This document shows, piece by piece, positions 10,079-17,484 of a DNA stretch of 64,000 nt. The notes beneath the pieces are model-generated. The model ran no database searches, was not told where the DNA came from, and saw nothing but the letters and a program-made list of their open reading frames with translations. A program made the position numbers and the translations under genes. Source of the stretch: Actinocorallia longicatena (GTDB lineage Bacteria > Actinomycetota > Actinomycetes > Streptosporangiales > Streptosporangiaceae); the NCBI RefSeq assembly GCF_039534125.1, contig NZ_BAAAUV010000002.1, positions 372,001-436,000 on the forward strand, given 5' to 3'. How positions within the stretch are numbered: the stretch's first letter is position 1; every line of letters begins with the position of its first letter.

Positions 10079-10645
10079 GTGGATCGGAAGGTGGCCCAGC
10101 GCACACTCCCTGATGAAACCGCGCTCTCCGCGGCCGTCAGGTGCGCTCAGCGGGGAGACGAGGAGGCCTTCCGTACGGTCTACCAGGATCTGCATCCGCG
10201 GTTGCTGCGCTATCTGCGCGTCCTGGTCTCCGACGACTCCGAGGACGTCGCCTCCGAGGCCTGGCTGCAGATCGTCCGGGACATGCCCTCGTTCAAGGGC
10301 GAGTACGACGGGTTCCGCGGCTGGGCCACCACCATCGCCCGCAACCGCGCCCTCGACCACGTGCGCCGCCGCCAGCGCCGCCCCCAGGCCGAGACCCCGC
10401 TGGACGAGCTCGCCGAGCGGGCCTCCGACGAGGACACCGAGGGCAGCGCCCTCGACGGGATCGGCACCGAACGGGCCCTGAACCTCATCCGGCGGCTCCC
10501 CCAGGACCAGGCCGAGGCCGTCCTGCTCCGGGTCGTCCTCGGTCTCGACGCCAAAACCGCAGGTCAGGTCCTCGGGAAGCGCGCCGGGGCGGTCCGGACG
10601 GCCGCCTACCGGGGACTGAAAAAACTCGCGACGGAAATCGAGTGA
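10079..10645 (+). CDS. ECF-like sigma-70 family RNA polymerase sigma factor
   Basis: The 188-residue protein has sigma region 2 (about residues 15-85, RGDEEAFRTVYQDLHPRLLRYLR ... RGWATTIARNRALDHVRR) and region 4 (about 125-185, LPQDQAEAVLLRVVLGLDAKTAGQVL), joined by an acidic linker, as in ECF sigma factors. It directs polymerase to a small set of promoters, usually held inactive by a partner. The first in-frame start is at 10004, but that would place the candidate promoter inside the gene; the GTG at 10079 sits 7 bases after a -10-like element. The partner is the membrane protein at 10680. Confidence 0.85.
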   Translation: MDRKVAQRTLPDETALSAAVRCAQRGDEEAFRTVYQDLHPRLLRYLRVLVSDDSEDVASEAWLQIVRDMPSFKGEYDGFRGWATTIARNRALDHVRRRQRRPQAETPLDELAERASDEDTEGSALDGIGTERALNLIRRLPQDQAEAVLLRVVLGLDAKTAGQVLGKRAGAVRTAAYRGLKKLATEIE

Positions 10646-10679
10646 CACTTCCGTGCGGCGCGGCGCTGAGAGAGATGAG

Positions 10680-11402
10680 ATGAGCGCTAAAGGGATCGGC
10701 AAGAGGGACGCAGAGCGACTGCTCCGCGGACTTCCTGCTGGCCAGGACGCGGATCCTCTCGCCGATCTGCTCGCCGCGGTGGCCGTACCCGGGACCGCGA
10801 GCGAACTGGCCGGCGAGGAGATCGCGGTGGCCACGTTCCGGATGGCGCTCGACAGTCCGGTCGTGGTGCTCGGGAGGACCTCATCGACGCGTGGCAGGGG
10901 GAGATCGTCCGCATGGACGGCCAGGGCGGTGACCGTCAAAGCCGTGGGGCTCGCGGTGGCCGTGACGGCGGTCTGCGGCGGCGCGGTCATCGCGGCGGGG
11001 AACGCGGGCCGCACCGGCCCGACCGTCGTTCCCTCGGCGACCACCCCGGCTCCGCTGCCGCCCGCTCCCACGGTGGCCCCCTCGCCGGAGAAGCTCACCC
11101 GCAAGCAGGCCCCCAAGGCCAAGGTGAAGCCCGGCACGAAGAAGGCGCAGACCGCGGAACTGGCGGACCTGTGCAAGGCGTTCCTCGGCCGCAAGGCCGA
11201 CACCGCCGGCCTCGATCGGCTGATCAAGGCCGCCGGGGGCAGGAAGGACGTCCTCGGCTACTGCTTCACCCTGCTCGGCAAGGACGCCGGACGACCCCAG
11301 GACTGGCCCCAGTGGCCCCTGCGTCCGGCCAGGGACGACAAGGCGCTCGAGCGCTGGATCAAGGACCAGAAGAAGGCGTGGGACTCCCTGCTCACGCCCT
11401 AG
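10680..11402 (+). CDS. Single-pass membrane protein, likely partner/anti-sigma of the upstream sigma factor
   Basis: The 240-residue protein has an N-terminal cytoplasmic segment of about 75 residues, one membrane helix near residues 82-104 (VGLAVAVTAVCGGAVIAAG), a Pro/Thr-rich linker with Lys-rich end, and a C-terminal domain with two Cys (LADLCKAFLG, VLGYCFTLLG). The ATG is preceded by GAGAG, and the gene starts 34 bases after the sigma factor. Proteins of this layout follow sigma factors in many actinomycetes and are presumed anti-sigma or sensor partners. No canonical zinc anti-sigma motif (HxxxCxxC) is present, so the role rests on position. Confidence 0.65.
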   Translation: MSAKGIGKRDAERLLRGLPAGQDADPLADLLAAVAVPGTASELAGEEIAVATFRMALDSPVVVLGRTSSTRGRGRSSAWTARAVTVKAVGLAVAVTAVCGGAVIAAGNAGRTGPTVVPSATTPAPLPPAPTVAPSPEKLTRKQAPKAKVKPGTKKAQTAELADLCKAFLGRKADTAGLDRLIKAAGGRKDVLGYCFTLLGKDAGRPQDWPQWPLRPARDDKALERWIKDQKKAWDSLLTP

Positions 11403-11413
11403 ACCACAACTGA

Positions 11414-11488
11414 AGAAGACTCCGGGCATCACAGCGGGTTCTGCCCCCGTTCCCGCTGGCCCCGATGCCCGGAACTGCCGGGTCTTCT
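11414..11488 (+). terminator. Compound hairpin ending the sigma-factor operon
   Basis: Nested arms: AGAAGAC 11414-11420 with GTCTTCT 11482-11488; TCCGGGCATC 11421-11430 with GATGCCCGGA 11464-11473; CAGCGGG 11432-11438 with CCCGCTG 11452-11458. No T run follows. Confidence 0.55.
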
Positions 11489-11565
11489 CGCGCCCTCCGG
11501 TCCGGACGGTGCGGCGACCCCACTGTGAGAGCGGCCGTCCGGTCGCGCGAGGAGTTCGGCAGTAT

Positions 11566-11604
11566 GCCGTGTTCGCGGGCTTTGCCCGGGCCCGCGAACA
11601 CGGC
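11566..11604. repeat. 15-bp perfect inverted repeat in the non-coding gap
   Basis: GCCGTGTTCGCGGGC (11566-11580) pairs perfectly with GCCCGCGAACACGGC (11590-11604) around a 9-base loop. It is about 160 bases past the upstream stop and about 150 from the downstream stop, too far to be an ordinary terminator of either. Confidence 0.5.
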
Positions 11605-11701
11605 TCATTCACTGGTCCGCCGCGTCTGTCGATCTGGGGTGGTCGCGCAGACGTGGCGGGCCGCTTTCTCTCCCGGCCCCTCCCCGCACGCCCGCTCCCC
11701 G

Positions 11702-11747
11702 GTGACGACGATGGCCGCCCCCACGCGGGAGCGGCCATCGTCGTCAC
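11702..11747 (-). terminator. 17-bp hairpin ending the ABC transporter operon
   Basis: GTGACGACGATGGCCGC (11702-11718) and GCGGCCATCGTCGTCAC (11731-11747) form a perfect 17-bp stem with a 12-base loop, 8 bases downstream of the minus-strand gene ending at 11756. Confidence 0.7.
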
Positions 11748-11755
11748 GAACGGAT

Positions 11756-12670
11756 TCACGGGTGCGCGGCGAGCCACTCCTTGGCCACGGACGCGGCGTC
11801 CTTCTTGTCGATCGCGATCTCCTTCACCAGCTTGAGGAGGTCCTCGGTGGTGAGCTTGGCGGAGACGCCGTTGATGACGCCCTCGGCGGTCGCGTCGACG
11901 GCGTCGGCGCGGACCAGCGGGGTGATGTTCTGGAAGCCGAAGACGTGCTTGGGGTCCTCCAGCACGACCAGGTTCTGGGTGACGATCGCCGGCGACGTGG
12001 TGAACACGTTGCCGATCTGGACCTTGTCGCTCTTCAGCCAGGTCGGGATGTTGCCGCCGCCGGAGCGGTCGGGGGTCCAGCCCTTGAAGGTCAGGCCGTA
12101 GACGCTGCTGAACTTCTCCTTGAACCGCTGCTCGAAGGTGGCCGGGCCGCCGACGGTGAAGTCCTTCGCGACCGGCTTGAGGTCGTCGAGGGTCTTGAGG
12201 TTGTGCTTCGTTGCGGTCTCCTGGGTGACCGTCAGGGAGTCGTTGTCCTCGGCGGGCGACGGGGCGAGGATCTTCAGCGAGGCCGGCAGCTTGCCGGTGA
12301 GCGCCTTGGTGGTGTCCTCGGCCGTGGCCGGGACCTCGCCCTTCGGGTCGAGGTAGGCCAGCAGCGCGCCGTTGTACTCGGGGAAGAAGCTGATCGTGCC
12401 GTTCTCGATGAGCTTGTAGTACGCCTCGCGCTCACCGATCTTCAGCTGCTTCTTGACCGTGACGCCCTTGGCCTCGAGCGCGCCCGCGTAGATCTCGGCG
12501 AGCAGCTCGGACTCGGGGAAGGCGGCCGAGCCGACCGTGATGGTCTTCGAGGAGGCCGAGCCGCTGGGCTTCGGCGCCTCGAGCGGATTGTCCGACTTGC
12601 CGTCGTCACCGCACCCGGCGACGAGCGTCGCGAGCAGCGCGGTTCCGGCGAGGATGGAGAGAGAACGCAT
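11756..12670 (-). CDS. Glycine betaine/choline-type ABC transporter substrate-binding lipoprotein (OpuAC/OpuCC-like)
   Basis: The 304-residue precursor has a lipobox LVAGC (Cys about residue 20) for lipid anchoring, a Ser-rich linker, then an OpuAC-fold binding domain starting at ITVGSAAFPESELLAEIYAGALEAKG. The motif KLIENGTISFFPEYNGALLAYL is typical of quaternary-amine binding proteins. It captures betaine, choline, carnitine or similar osmoprotectants outside the membrane for the two permeases and the ATPase encoded just upstream. It starts 17 bases after the second permease and is followed by a strong terminator, so it closes the operon. The exact ligand cannot be read here. Confidence 0.88.
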   Translation of the reverse strand: MRSLSILAGTALLATLVAGCGDDGKSDNPLEAPKPSGSASSKTITVGSAAFPESELLAEIYAGALEAKGVTVKKQLKIGEREAYYKLIENGTISFFPEYNGALLAYLDPKGEVPATAEDTTKALTGKLPASLKILAPSPAEDNDSLTVTQETATKHNLKTLDDLKPVAKDFTVGGPATFEQRFKEKFSSVYGLTFKGWTPDRSGGGNIPTWLKSDKVQIGNVFTTSPAIVTQNLVVLEDPKHVFGFQNITPLVRADAVDATAEGVINGVSAKLTTEDLLKLVKEIAIDKKDAASVAKEWLAAHP

Positions 12671-12687
12671 GTGAGGTGGAGATCCTT

Positions 12688-13350
12688 TCAGGATTTCTGC
12701 CGCAGTCCCTTGGGGGTGAGCACGCGGCCGAGCAGGGTGAAGGAGAGCTGGACGGCGATCGCCAAGATCACTACCAGGACGGAACCGCCGACGACGGTGC
12801 CGTATTCCTGGAGCAGGACGCCGTCCATGATGTAGCCGCCGAGCCCGCCCAGGTTGATGTAAGCGGCGACGGTCGCCGTGGCGACCACCTGCACGGCGGC
12901 CGTGCGAACACCCAGCATGAGCAGTGGCACCGCGATCGGCAGCTCCACTCTCAGCAGGATCTGGAGCCCGGTCATGCCCATGCCGGAGGCGGCGTCCCTG
13001 ATCTGCGGCTCGACCTGCCGGATCCCCTCGTAGGTGTTGAGGAGGATCGGCGGGACGGCCAGCGCGATCAGCGGGATCAGCGCCGCCGAGTCGCCGCCGG
13101 TCGTCAGCAGGTAGATCAGGACGAGCAGGCCGAGCGTGGGGAGCGCGCGGAAGGCGTTGGCCACGCTGATCACCGTGAAGGCGAGCGGGTTGCCGGTGCG
13201 CGCGATGAGCAGGCCGAGGGGCACGCCGATCGCGACCGCGATCAGCAGGATGAGGAGGCTGTAGCCGAGGTGCTCGGCGACGCGGGTGGGGATGCCGTCG
13301 GGGCCGTGCCAGTTGTCCCCGTCGGTCAGCCAGGTCCAGCCTTCGTTCAT
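12688..13350 (-). CDS. ABC transporter permease, osmoprotectant type (second permease)
   Basis: A 220-residue inner-membrane permease with five to six hydrophobic segments and the BPD-transport coupling loop MGMTGLQILLRVELPIAVPLLM that docks on the ATPase. Its ATG overlaps the stop of the preceding permease by 4 bases (ATGA), fixing the start within a longer open frame. With its neighbour it forms the heterodimeric channel of an OpuC-type importer. Confidence 0.88.
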   Translation of the reverse strand: MNEGWTWLTDGDNWHGPDGIPTRVAEHLGYSLLILLIAVAIGVPLGLLIARTGNPLAFTVISVANAFRALPTLGLLVLIYLLTTGGDSAALIPLIALAVPPILLNTYEGIRQVEPQIRDAASGMGMTGLQILLRVELPIAVPLLMLGVRTAAVQVVATATVAAYINLGGLGGYIMDGVLLQEYGTVVGGSVLVVILAIAVQLSFTLLGRVLTPKGLRQKS

Positions 13351-13997
13351 CGGGCGCTCCAGGGGGTGAGCAGGCGCTGGAGCGCGACCAGCACCAGGTC
13401 GAACACCACGGCCAGCAGCACGATCAGCACGATGCCCGCGATGACCGGGGTGGTGAACTGCAGGTCGAAGCCGGTCTTGAACAGGGAGCCGAGCCCGCCG
13501 ATCCCGATGATCGCGCCGAGCGAGACCAGGCTGATGTTGGAGACGGTCGCGACCCGCAGCCCCGCGATGATCACGGGCACCGCGATCGGCAGCTCGACGG
13601 CCACCAGCCGGCGCAGCGGTGTGTACCCCATCGCGGTGGCGGCCTGGCGGACGTGCTCGGGGACCTGGCGGAGGCCGTCGACGACGTTGGGGACCAGGAC
13701 CGAGAGCGTGTAGAGCGTCAGGGGGATGACGACGGTCCAGATCTCGAGGCCGAAGTAGTCGATCAGGAACAGGAACAGCGCCAGCGACGGCACCGCGTAG
13801 AGGATGTTCACGGCGGTCAGGACCGGCGGGTAGAGCCAGCGCCAGCGCGCGCACAGCACCCCGAGCGGGACCGAGACGAGCAGCCCGAACAGGATCGGCA
13901 GCAGCGCCAGCTTCAGGTGCAGGAACGTGAGGTCGCCGAACAGCCCGTAGTGGTCCTGGATCCAGTCCCACCGGATCAGCGGCTCGTCCTCAGGCAT
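13347..13997 (-). CDS. ABC transporter permease, osmoprotectant type (first permease)
   Basis: The 216-residue integral membrane protein has the coupling loop MGYTPLRRLVAVELPIAVPVIIAGLR and several membrane segments beginning near residue 25 (HLKLALLPILFGLLVSVPLG). It overlaps the ATPase gene by 8 bases upstream and the second permease by 4 bases downstream, a sign of translational coupling. It pairs with the second permease to form the membrane channel for a quaternary amine importer. Confidence 0.88.
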   Translation of the reverse strand: MPEDEPLIRWDWIQDHYGLFGDLTFLHLKLALLPILFGLLVSVPLGVLCARWRWLYPPVLTAVNILYAVPSLALFLFLIDYFGLEIWTVVIPLTLYTLSVLVPNVVDGLRQVPEHVRQAATAMGYTPLRRLVAVELPIAVPVIIAGLRVATVSNISLVSLGAIIGIGGLGSLFKTGFDLQFTTPVIAGIVLIVLLAVVFDLVLVALQRLLTPWSAR

Positions 13998-14757
13998 CGG
14001 CGAGCTCCCGGAAGAACCGGAGCTTCTTCAGCCCCCGCTCCCCGCCCAGGAACTCCGTGACGAAGCCGGGCGCGGGGGTGGCCAGCAGCTCGTCGGGGGC
14101 GGAGTACTGGGCGACCTTGCCGCCCTTGGCGAAGACCGCGATGCGGTGCCCGAGCCGGACGGCCTCGTCGATGTCGTGGGTGACGAAGACGATGGTCTTG
14201 TGCAGCTCGCTCTGGATGCGCAGGAACTCGGTCTGGAGCTGGCCCCTGACGATCGGGTCGACGGCGCTGAACGGCTCGTCCATGAGCAGGACCGGCGGGT
14301 CGGCGGCCAGTGCCCTGGCGACCCCGACGCGCTGCTGCTGGCCGCCGGAGAGCTGGTGGGGATAGCGCTTGGCGAACTTCGGGTCGAGCCCGACGCGCTC
14401 CATCAGCTCGGCCGCCGTGGCGCGGGCCTCCTTCCTGCCCACCCCCAGCAGCCGCGGGACGGTCGTGATGTTGTCGATGATCGTGCGGTGGGGGAACAGC
14501 CCGCCCTGCTGGATGACGTAGCCGATGCCCCGCCGGAGCTGGGCGGCGTCCTTCGTCGTGACGTCCACGTCGTCGATCCTGATCGTGCCGGAGGTGGGCT
14601 CGACCATGCGATTGATCATGCGCAGCGTCGTGGTCTTCCCGCAGCCCGAGGGGCCGACCAGCACCGTGATCTCGCCGGTGGCCAGCTCGAGGTCGAGCTC
14701 GTCCACCGCCACGGTGCCGTCGGCGTAGCGCTTGGTCACGCCACTGAAGGTGATCAA
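13990..14757 (-). CDS. ABC transporter ATP-binding protein, OpuCA/ProV-like
   Basis: The 255-residue ATPase has Walker A GPSGCGKTTT (about residues 35-44), the Q-loop region VIQQGGLFPH, signature LSGGQQQR, Walker B VLLMDEP and switch His VTHD. The QQGGLFPHRTI and SAVDPIVRGQLQ segments are typical of glycine betaine/choline importers. It lacks the C-terminal CBS domains of full-length OpuCA. The TTG start (ITFSGVTKRY) is preceded by GGTAGGA. It follows the LacI gene by 21 bases, so the regulator is probably on the same transcript. Confidence 0.88.
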   Translation of the reverse strand: MITFSGVTKRYADGTVAVDELDLELATGEITVLVGPSGCGKTTTLRMINRMVEPTSGTIRIDDVDVTTKDAAQLRRGIGYVIQQGGLFPHRTIIDNITTVPRLLGVGRKEARATAAELMERVGLDPKFAKRYPHQLSGGQQQRVGVARALAADPPVLLMDEPFSAVDPIVRGQLQTEFLRIQSELHKTIVFVTHDIDEAVRLGHRIAVFAKGGKVAQYSAPDELLATPAPGFVTEFLGGERGLKKLRFFRELADA

Positions 14758-14778
14758 TTTCCTACCTAATCGCTCGGA

Positions 14779-15717
14779 TTAATCTGTAATGCTAGCAGTG
14801 GATGTTCGCGGACACAGCCTCGGTTTCCGGACGATCCGCCGATGCGTCTGTTCTTCGATCGCTCCCACCACCAAACGGACGGAATCCGCCGCGACCTCCG
14901 GCAGATCCCAGTCGACGGTCGTCAACGGCGGGGACAGCAGCGCCGACAGCGGATGGGCGTCGTACCCGCAGACGGAGATCTCATCCGGGACCTCCAGGCT
15001 GAGCTCACGGGTGGCGGCGTACACGCCGTAGGCGATCGAGTCGGACAGGCAGAACACCGCGGTCGGGCGGTCCGGCCTGACCAGGAGTTCCCTGGCCACG
15101 GCGGTCGACTCGGCCAGGCCGGAGGGGGTGAGGATCACCTCGATCTCCGGCGGGAGGCCGACGCGCAGCGGGGTGGGGGTGAGGACCGCGATCCGGTGGC
15201 CCGCCAGATGGCCGAGGACCAGGCGGAGGCCCTCCTCGTTGTCGAAGACGACCTCCCCGTGCGGGTTGCCGGTGAGGGAGTCGCCGATCGAGACCACGGG
15301 GAGCTCGGCCGCCAGCTCCGCCCAGAACGGCGCCGAGGGGTCGATCGGCTGCACGATCAGGCCGTCGACCTGCTGCTCCTTCAGCTGGCGCGCCAGCTCG
15401 CGCTCACGCACGGGATCGTCCGCTGCGTCCAGGATGATGGCGTACCGGTCGACCGCCAGCAGCGCCCGGCCGATCTCCACGGCCAGGGACTGCTGCCAGA
15501 AGTCCTCCAGCGACCCGCAGATCAGGCCGACCATCCCGGTCTTCCCGCTGGCCAGGGCGCGGGCGATCGGATGGGCCTCGTAGCCGAGCTCGGCCGCGGC
15601 CCGCCGGACCCGCCGCTGGGTCTCCGCCGAGGTGTGCTGGCCCCTGAGGGCGTAGGAGACCGCCGCGGGGGACAGACCCGTCACCCGCGCCACGTCCCGG
15701 ATCGTGACTCGGGCCAT
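14779..15717 (-). CDS. LacI-family transcriptional regulator
   Basis: The 312-residue protein has the LacI helix-turn-helix at its N-terminus (TIRDVARVTGLSPAAVSYALRG), a hinge at about residues 48-60 (AHPIARALASGKTG), and a periplasmic-binding-protein-like effector domain with GLIVQPIDP, SIGDSL and FDNEEGLRLVLGHL. It is the first gene of the betaine/choline-type ABC operon. LacI proteins mostly sense sugars, so control of an osmoprotectant importer would be unusual; the ligand may instead be the imported amine or the true transport substrate may differ. The palindrome at 15763 is the obvious operator candidate. Confidence 0.88.
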   Translation of the reverse strand: MARVTIRDVARVTGLSPAAVSYALRGQHTSAETQRRVRRAAAELGYEAHPIARALASGKTGMVGLICGSLEDFWQQSLAVEIGRALLAVDRYAIILDAADDPVRERELARQLKEQQVDGLIVQPIDPSAPFWAELAAELPVVSIGDSLTGNPHGEVVFDNEEGLRLVLGHLAGHRIAVLTPTPLRVGLPPEIEVILTPSGLAESTAVARELLVRPDRPTAVFCLSDSIAYGVYAATRELSLEVPDEISVCGYDAHPLSALLSPPLTTVDWDLPEVAADSVRLVVGAIEEQTHRRIVRKPRLCPRTSTASITD

Positions 15718-15762
15718 CAGACCACCCTAGGAGGGGGGACGGACATTTCCGAGATCCGCCCC

Positions 15763-15774
15763 CCGGATATCCGG
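15763..15774. promoter_or_regulatory. Palindrome upstream of the LacI gene, candidate operator
   Basis: CCGGATATCCGG is a perfect 12-base palindrome 46 bases upstream of the LacI start. LacI proteins bind even, centrally symmetric sites with a CG or similar core; here the centre is AT, so the match to the family is only by symmetry and position. Confidence 0.4.
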
Positions 15775-15789
15775 CGATCGGGGACCCTT

Positions 15790-16734
15790 TCAGACGGGTC
15801 TGGCGAGAGTGAGGGAGAAGTCCCCCGCGGCGTCGGTCCAGAAGCGCTCCACCCGGTAGCCGGCCTCGGCGAGCTCGCGTTCGAGTCCCTCGCGGCGGAA
15901 CTTGGCGGAGATCTCGGTGCGCATCTCCTCACCGTCCTCGAAATGGACGGTGACGCCCAGGGCGCCGACCCTGACGTCCTGGCGGCCGCGGGCCCGCAGC
16001 CGCATCTCGATCCACTCCTGACCGGGATCCCAGACGGCCAGATGCTGGAAGGACTCCGGGTCGAAGTCGGCGTCGAGCCGGGCGTTGATCACCCGCAGGA
16101 CGTTCCGGTTGAACTCCGCGGTGACCCCGAGGGAGTCGTCGTAGGCGGCGACCAGACGGCGCTCGTCCTTGACCAGGTCGGCGCCCAGCAGCAGCGCGTC
16201 GCCCTCGCCGAGGATCTCCCGGACGCCGGTGAAGAAGCCCTCGCGCTCGGCCGGGACCATGTTCCCGATCGTGCCGCCCAGAAAGGCGACGATCTTCCGC
16301 TCTCCGTCGGGGAGCAGCTTCAGATGGTGCTCGTAGTCGGCCACGACGGGCAGGACCGCCAGCCCCGGGTACTCCTCGGCGATCTTCGCCGCGGCGTCGC
16401 CCAGGAACTCCCCGCTGACGTCCACCGGCACGTACCCGGCCAGCGGCAGGGCGTCCAGGAGCAGGCGGGTCTTCTCCCCCGAGCCCGCGCCGAGCTCGAC
16501 CAGGGTGCGGGCGCCGGTGAGCTCGGCGATCTCGGCCGCGCGCTCGGCGAGGATCGATCGCTCCCGGCGCGTCGGGTAGTACTCCTCCAGCCGGGTGATC
16601 TCGTCGAAGAGCTCACTGCCGCGCTCGTCGTAGAACCACTTGGGCGGCAGGGTCTTCGGCCGGGACGTCAGCCCGAGGGCGACGTCCCTGCGCAGTGCCG
16701 CGTCGAGCTCGGCGGGGTCCAGATGGCGATCCAT
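15790..16734 (-). CDS. egtD: L-histidine N-alpha-methyltransferase
   Basis: The 314-residue enzyme trimethylates histidine to hercynine with three S-adenosylmethionines, the first committed step of ergothioneine synthesis. Family signs include PPKWFYDERGSELFDEIT, EYYPTRRER, LVELGAGSGEKTRLLL (SAM-binding), and FLGGTIGNM. Two starts are possible: an ATG at 16752 overlapping the egtC stop, and the ATG at 16734, which has AGGA at 5 bases and gives MDRHLDPAEL; I chose the latter. It is the last gene of egtABCD. Confidence 0.93.
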   Translation of the reverse strand: MDRHLDPAELDAALRRDVALGLTSRPKTLPPKWFYDERGSELFDEITRLEEYYPTRRERSILAERAAEIAELTGARTLVELGAGSGEKTRLLLDALPLAGYVPVDVSGEFLGDAAAKIAEEYPGLAVLPVVADYEHHLKLLPDGERKIVAFLGGTIGNMVPAEREGFFTGVREILGEGDALLLGADLVKDERRLVAAYDDSLGVTAEFNRNVLRVINARLDADFDPESFQHLAVWDPGQEWIEMRLRARGRQDVRVGALGVTVHFEDGEEMRTEISAKFRREGLERELAEAGYRVERFWTDAAGDFSLTLARPV

Positions 16735-16748
16735 GTCGGTCCTCTGCT

Positions 16749-17483
16749 TCATCGGAGGGGGTGGACGGAGACGCCGTGCCGGTCGGCGGTGACCAGAGAC
16801 CGGTCGGGCACCTGCTGCCAGGACGGGCTGCTGTCGTACGGTTCGGAGGCGATCACCACGGCGTGGTCGGCCGAGCGGAAGAACAGGCTGTCCCCCCAGG
16901 CCGTCGCCGCGATGCCCTGGCCGTCGGAGGCCAGGAGGTTGTAGCGGCCGGGAGCGATCGCGCTGACCGTCCTGACCGTCTCGGCGAGGCCCTCGGCGAG
17001 GGTCCGGCCGCCGCGCCAGGACCGGACGGACCTGGCGAAGAGCAGGGCCGAGTCGACGGGCGCCCGCGCCTCGGGGACCAGCGAGAGGTCGCCGGCCATC
17101 TCCCGGAGCTTGGCCTCGACCGCGCCGAACCCCTCGACCCTGCCGTTGTGGCTGAACAGCCAGCGCTCGCACCGGAACGGCTGGGCGCAGGCCTCGTCCA
17201 CGGGGAAGCCCGTCGTGGCGCTGCGGACGGCCGCGACCACGCAGGACGTCTGCAGGATCTCCGTCAGCTCGGCGAACCCGACGTCCTGCCACATCGGGAT
17301 GTTGCGGCGGTAGCGCACCACCCGGTCGCCCGCGTACCAGCCGGCGCCGAAGCCGTCGGCGTTCAGCACGTTGTGCAGGTTGTACTTGGGCGCGTACGAC
17401 TGCCGCTGCAACGCGTGCGGCGGGCCGTAGAGCAGCGAGTGCAGCGTGACGGGCGGACCGAGGTAGGCGACGTGGCGGCACAC
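16749..17483 (-). CDS. egtC: Gamma-glutamyl hercynylcysteine S-oxide amidase (class II glutamine amidotransferase fold)
   Basis: The 244-residue Ntn-type amidohydrolase removes the glutamyl group from the EgtB product. After loss of the initiator it begins with the nucleophile Cys2 (GTG-TGC, CRHVAYLGPPVTL). Other family pieces are LNADGFGAGWY and LFSHNGRV. The GTG lies 1 base after the egtB stop, which settles the start within a longer open frame. It is located between egtB and egtD in the operon. Confidence 0.93.
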   Translation of the reverse strand: MCRHVAYLGPPVTLHSLLYGPPHALQRQSYAPKYNLHNVLNADGFGAGWYAGDRVVRYRRNIPMWQDVGFAELTEILQTSCVVAAVRSATTGFPVDEACAQPFRCERWLFSHNGRVEGFGAVEAKLREMAGDLSLVPEARAPVDSALLFARSVRSWRGGRTLAEGLAETVRTVSAIAPGRYNLLASDGQGIAATAWGDSLFFRSADHAVVIASEPYDSSPSWQQVPDRSLVTADRHGVSVHPLR

Positions 17484-17484
17484 C

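Larger units (their letters stand above)
11403..11755. other. Non-coding gap with a run of strong inverted repeats
   Basis: This 353-base interval between the sigma-factor pair and the convergent ABC operon has no convincing gene. It holds five inverted repeats in series: a compound hairpin at 11414-11488, CCGGACGG/CCGTCCGG at 11502-11542, a 15-bp perfect stem at 11566-11604, CCGCCGCGTCTG/CAGACGTGGCGG at 11617-11659 (one mismatch), and a 17-bp perfect stem at 11702-11747. The outer two can serve as terminators for the flanking operons; the inner three are unexplained and could be a structured RNA or old repeat elements. Confidence 0.5.
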
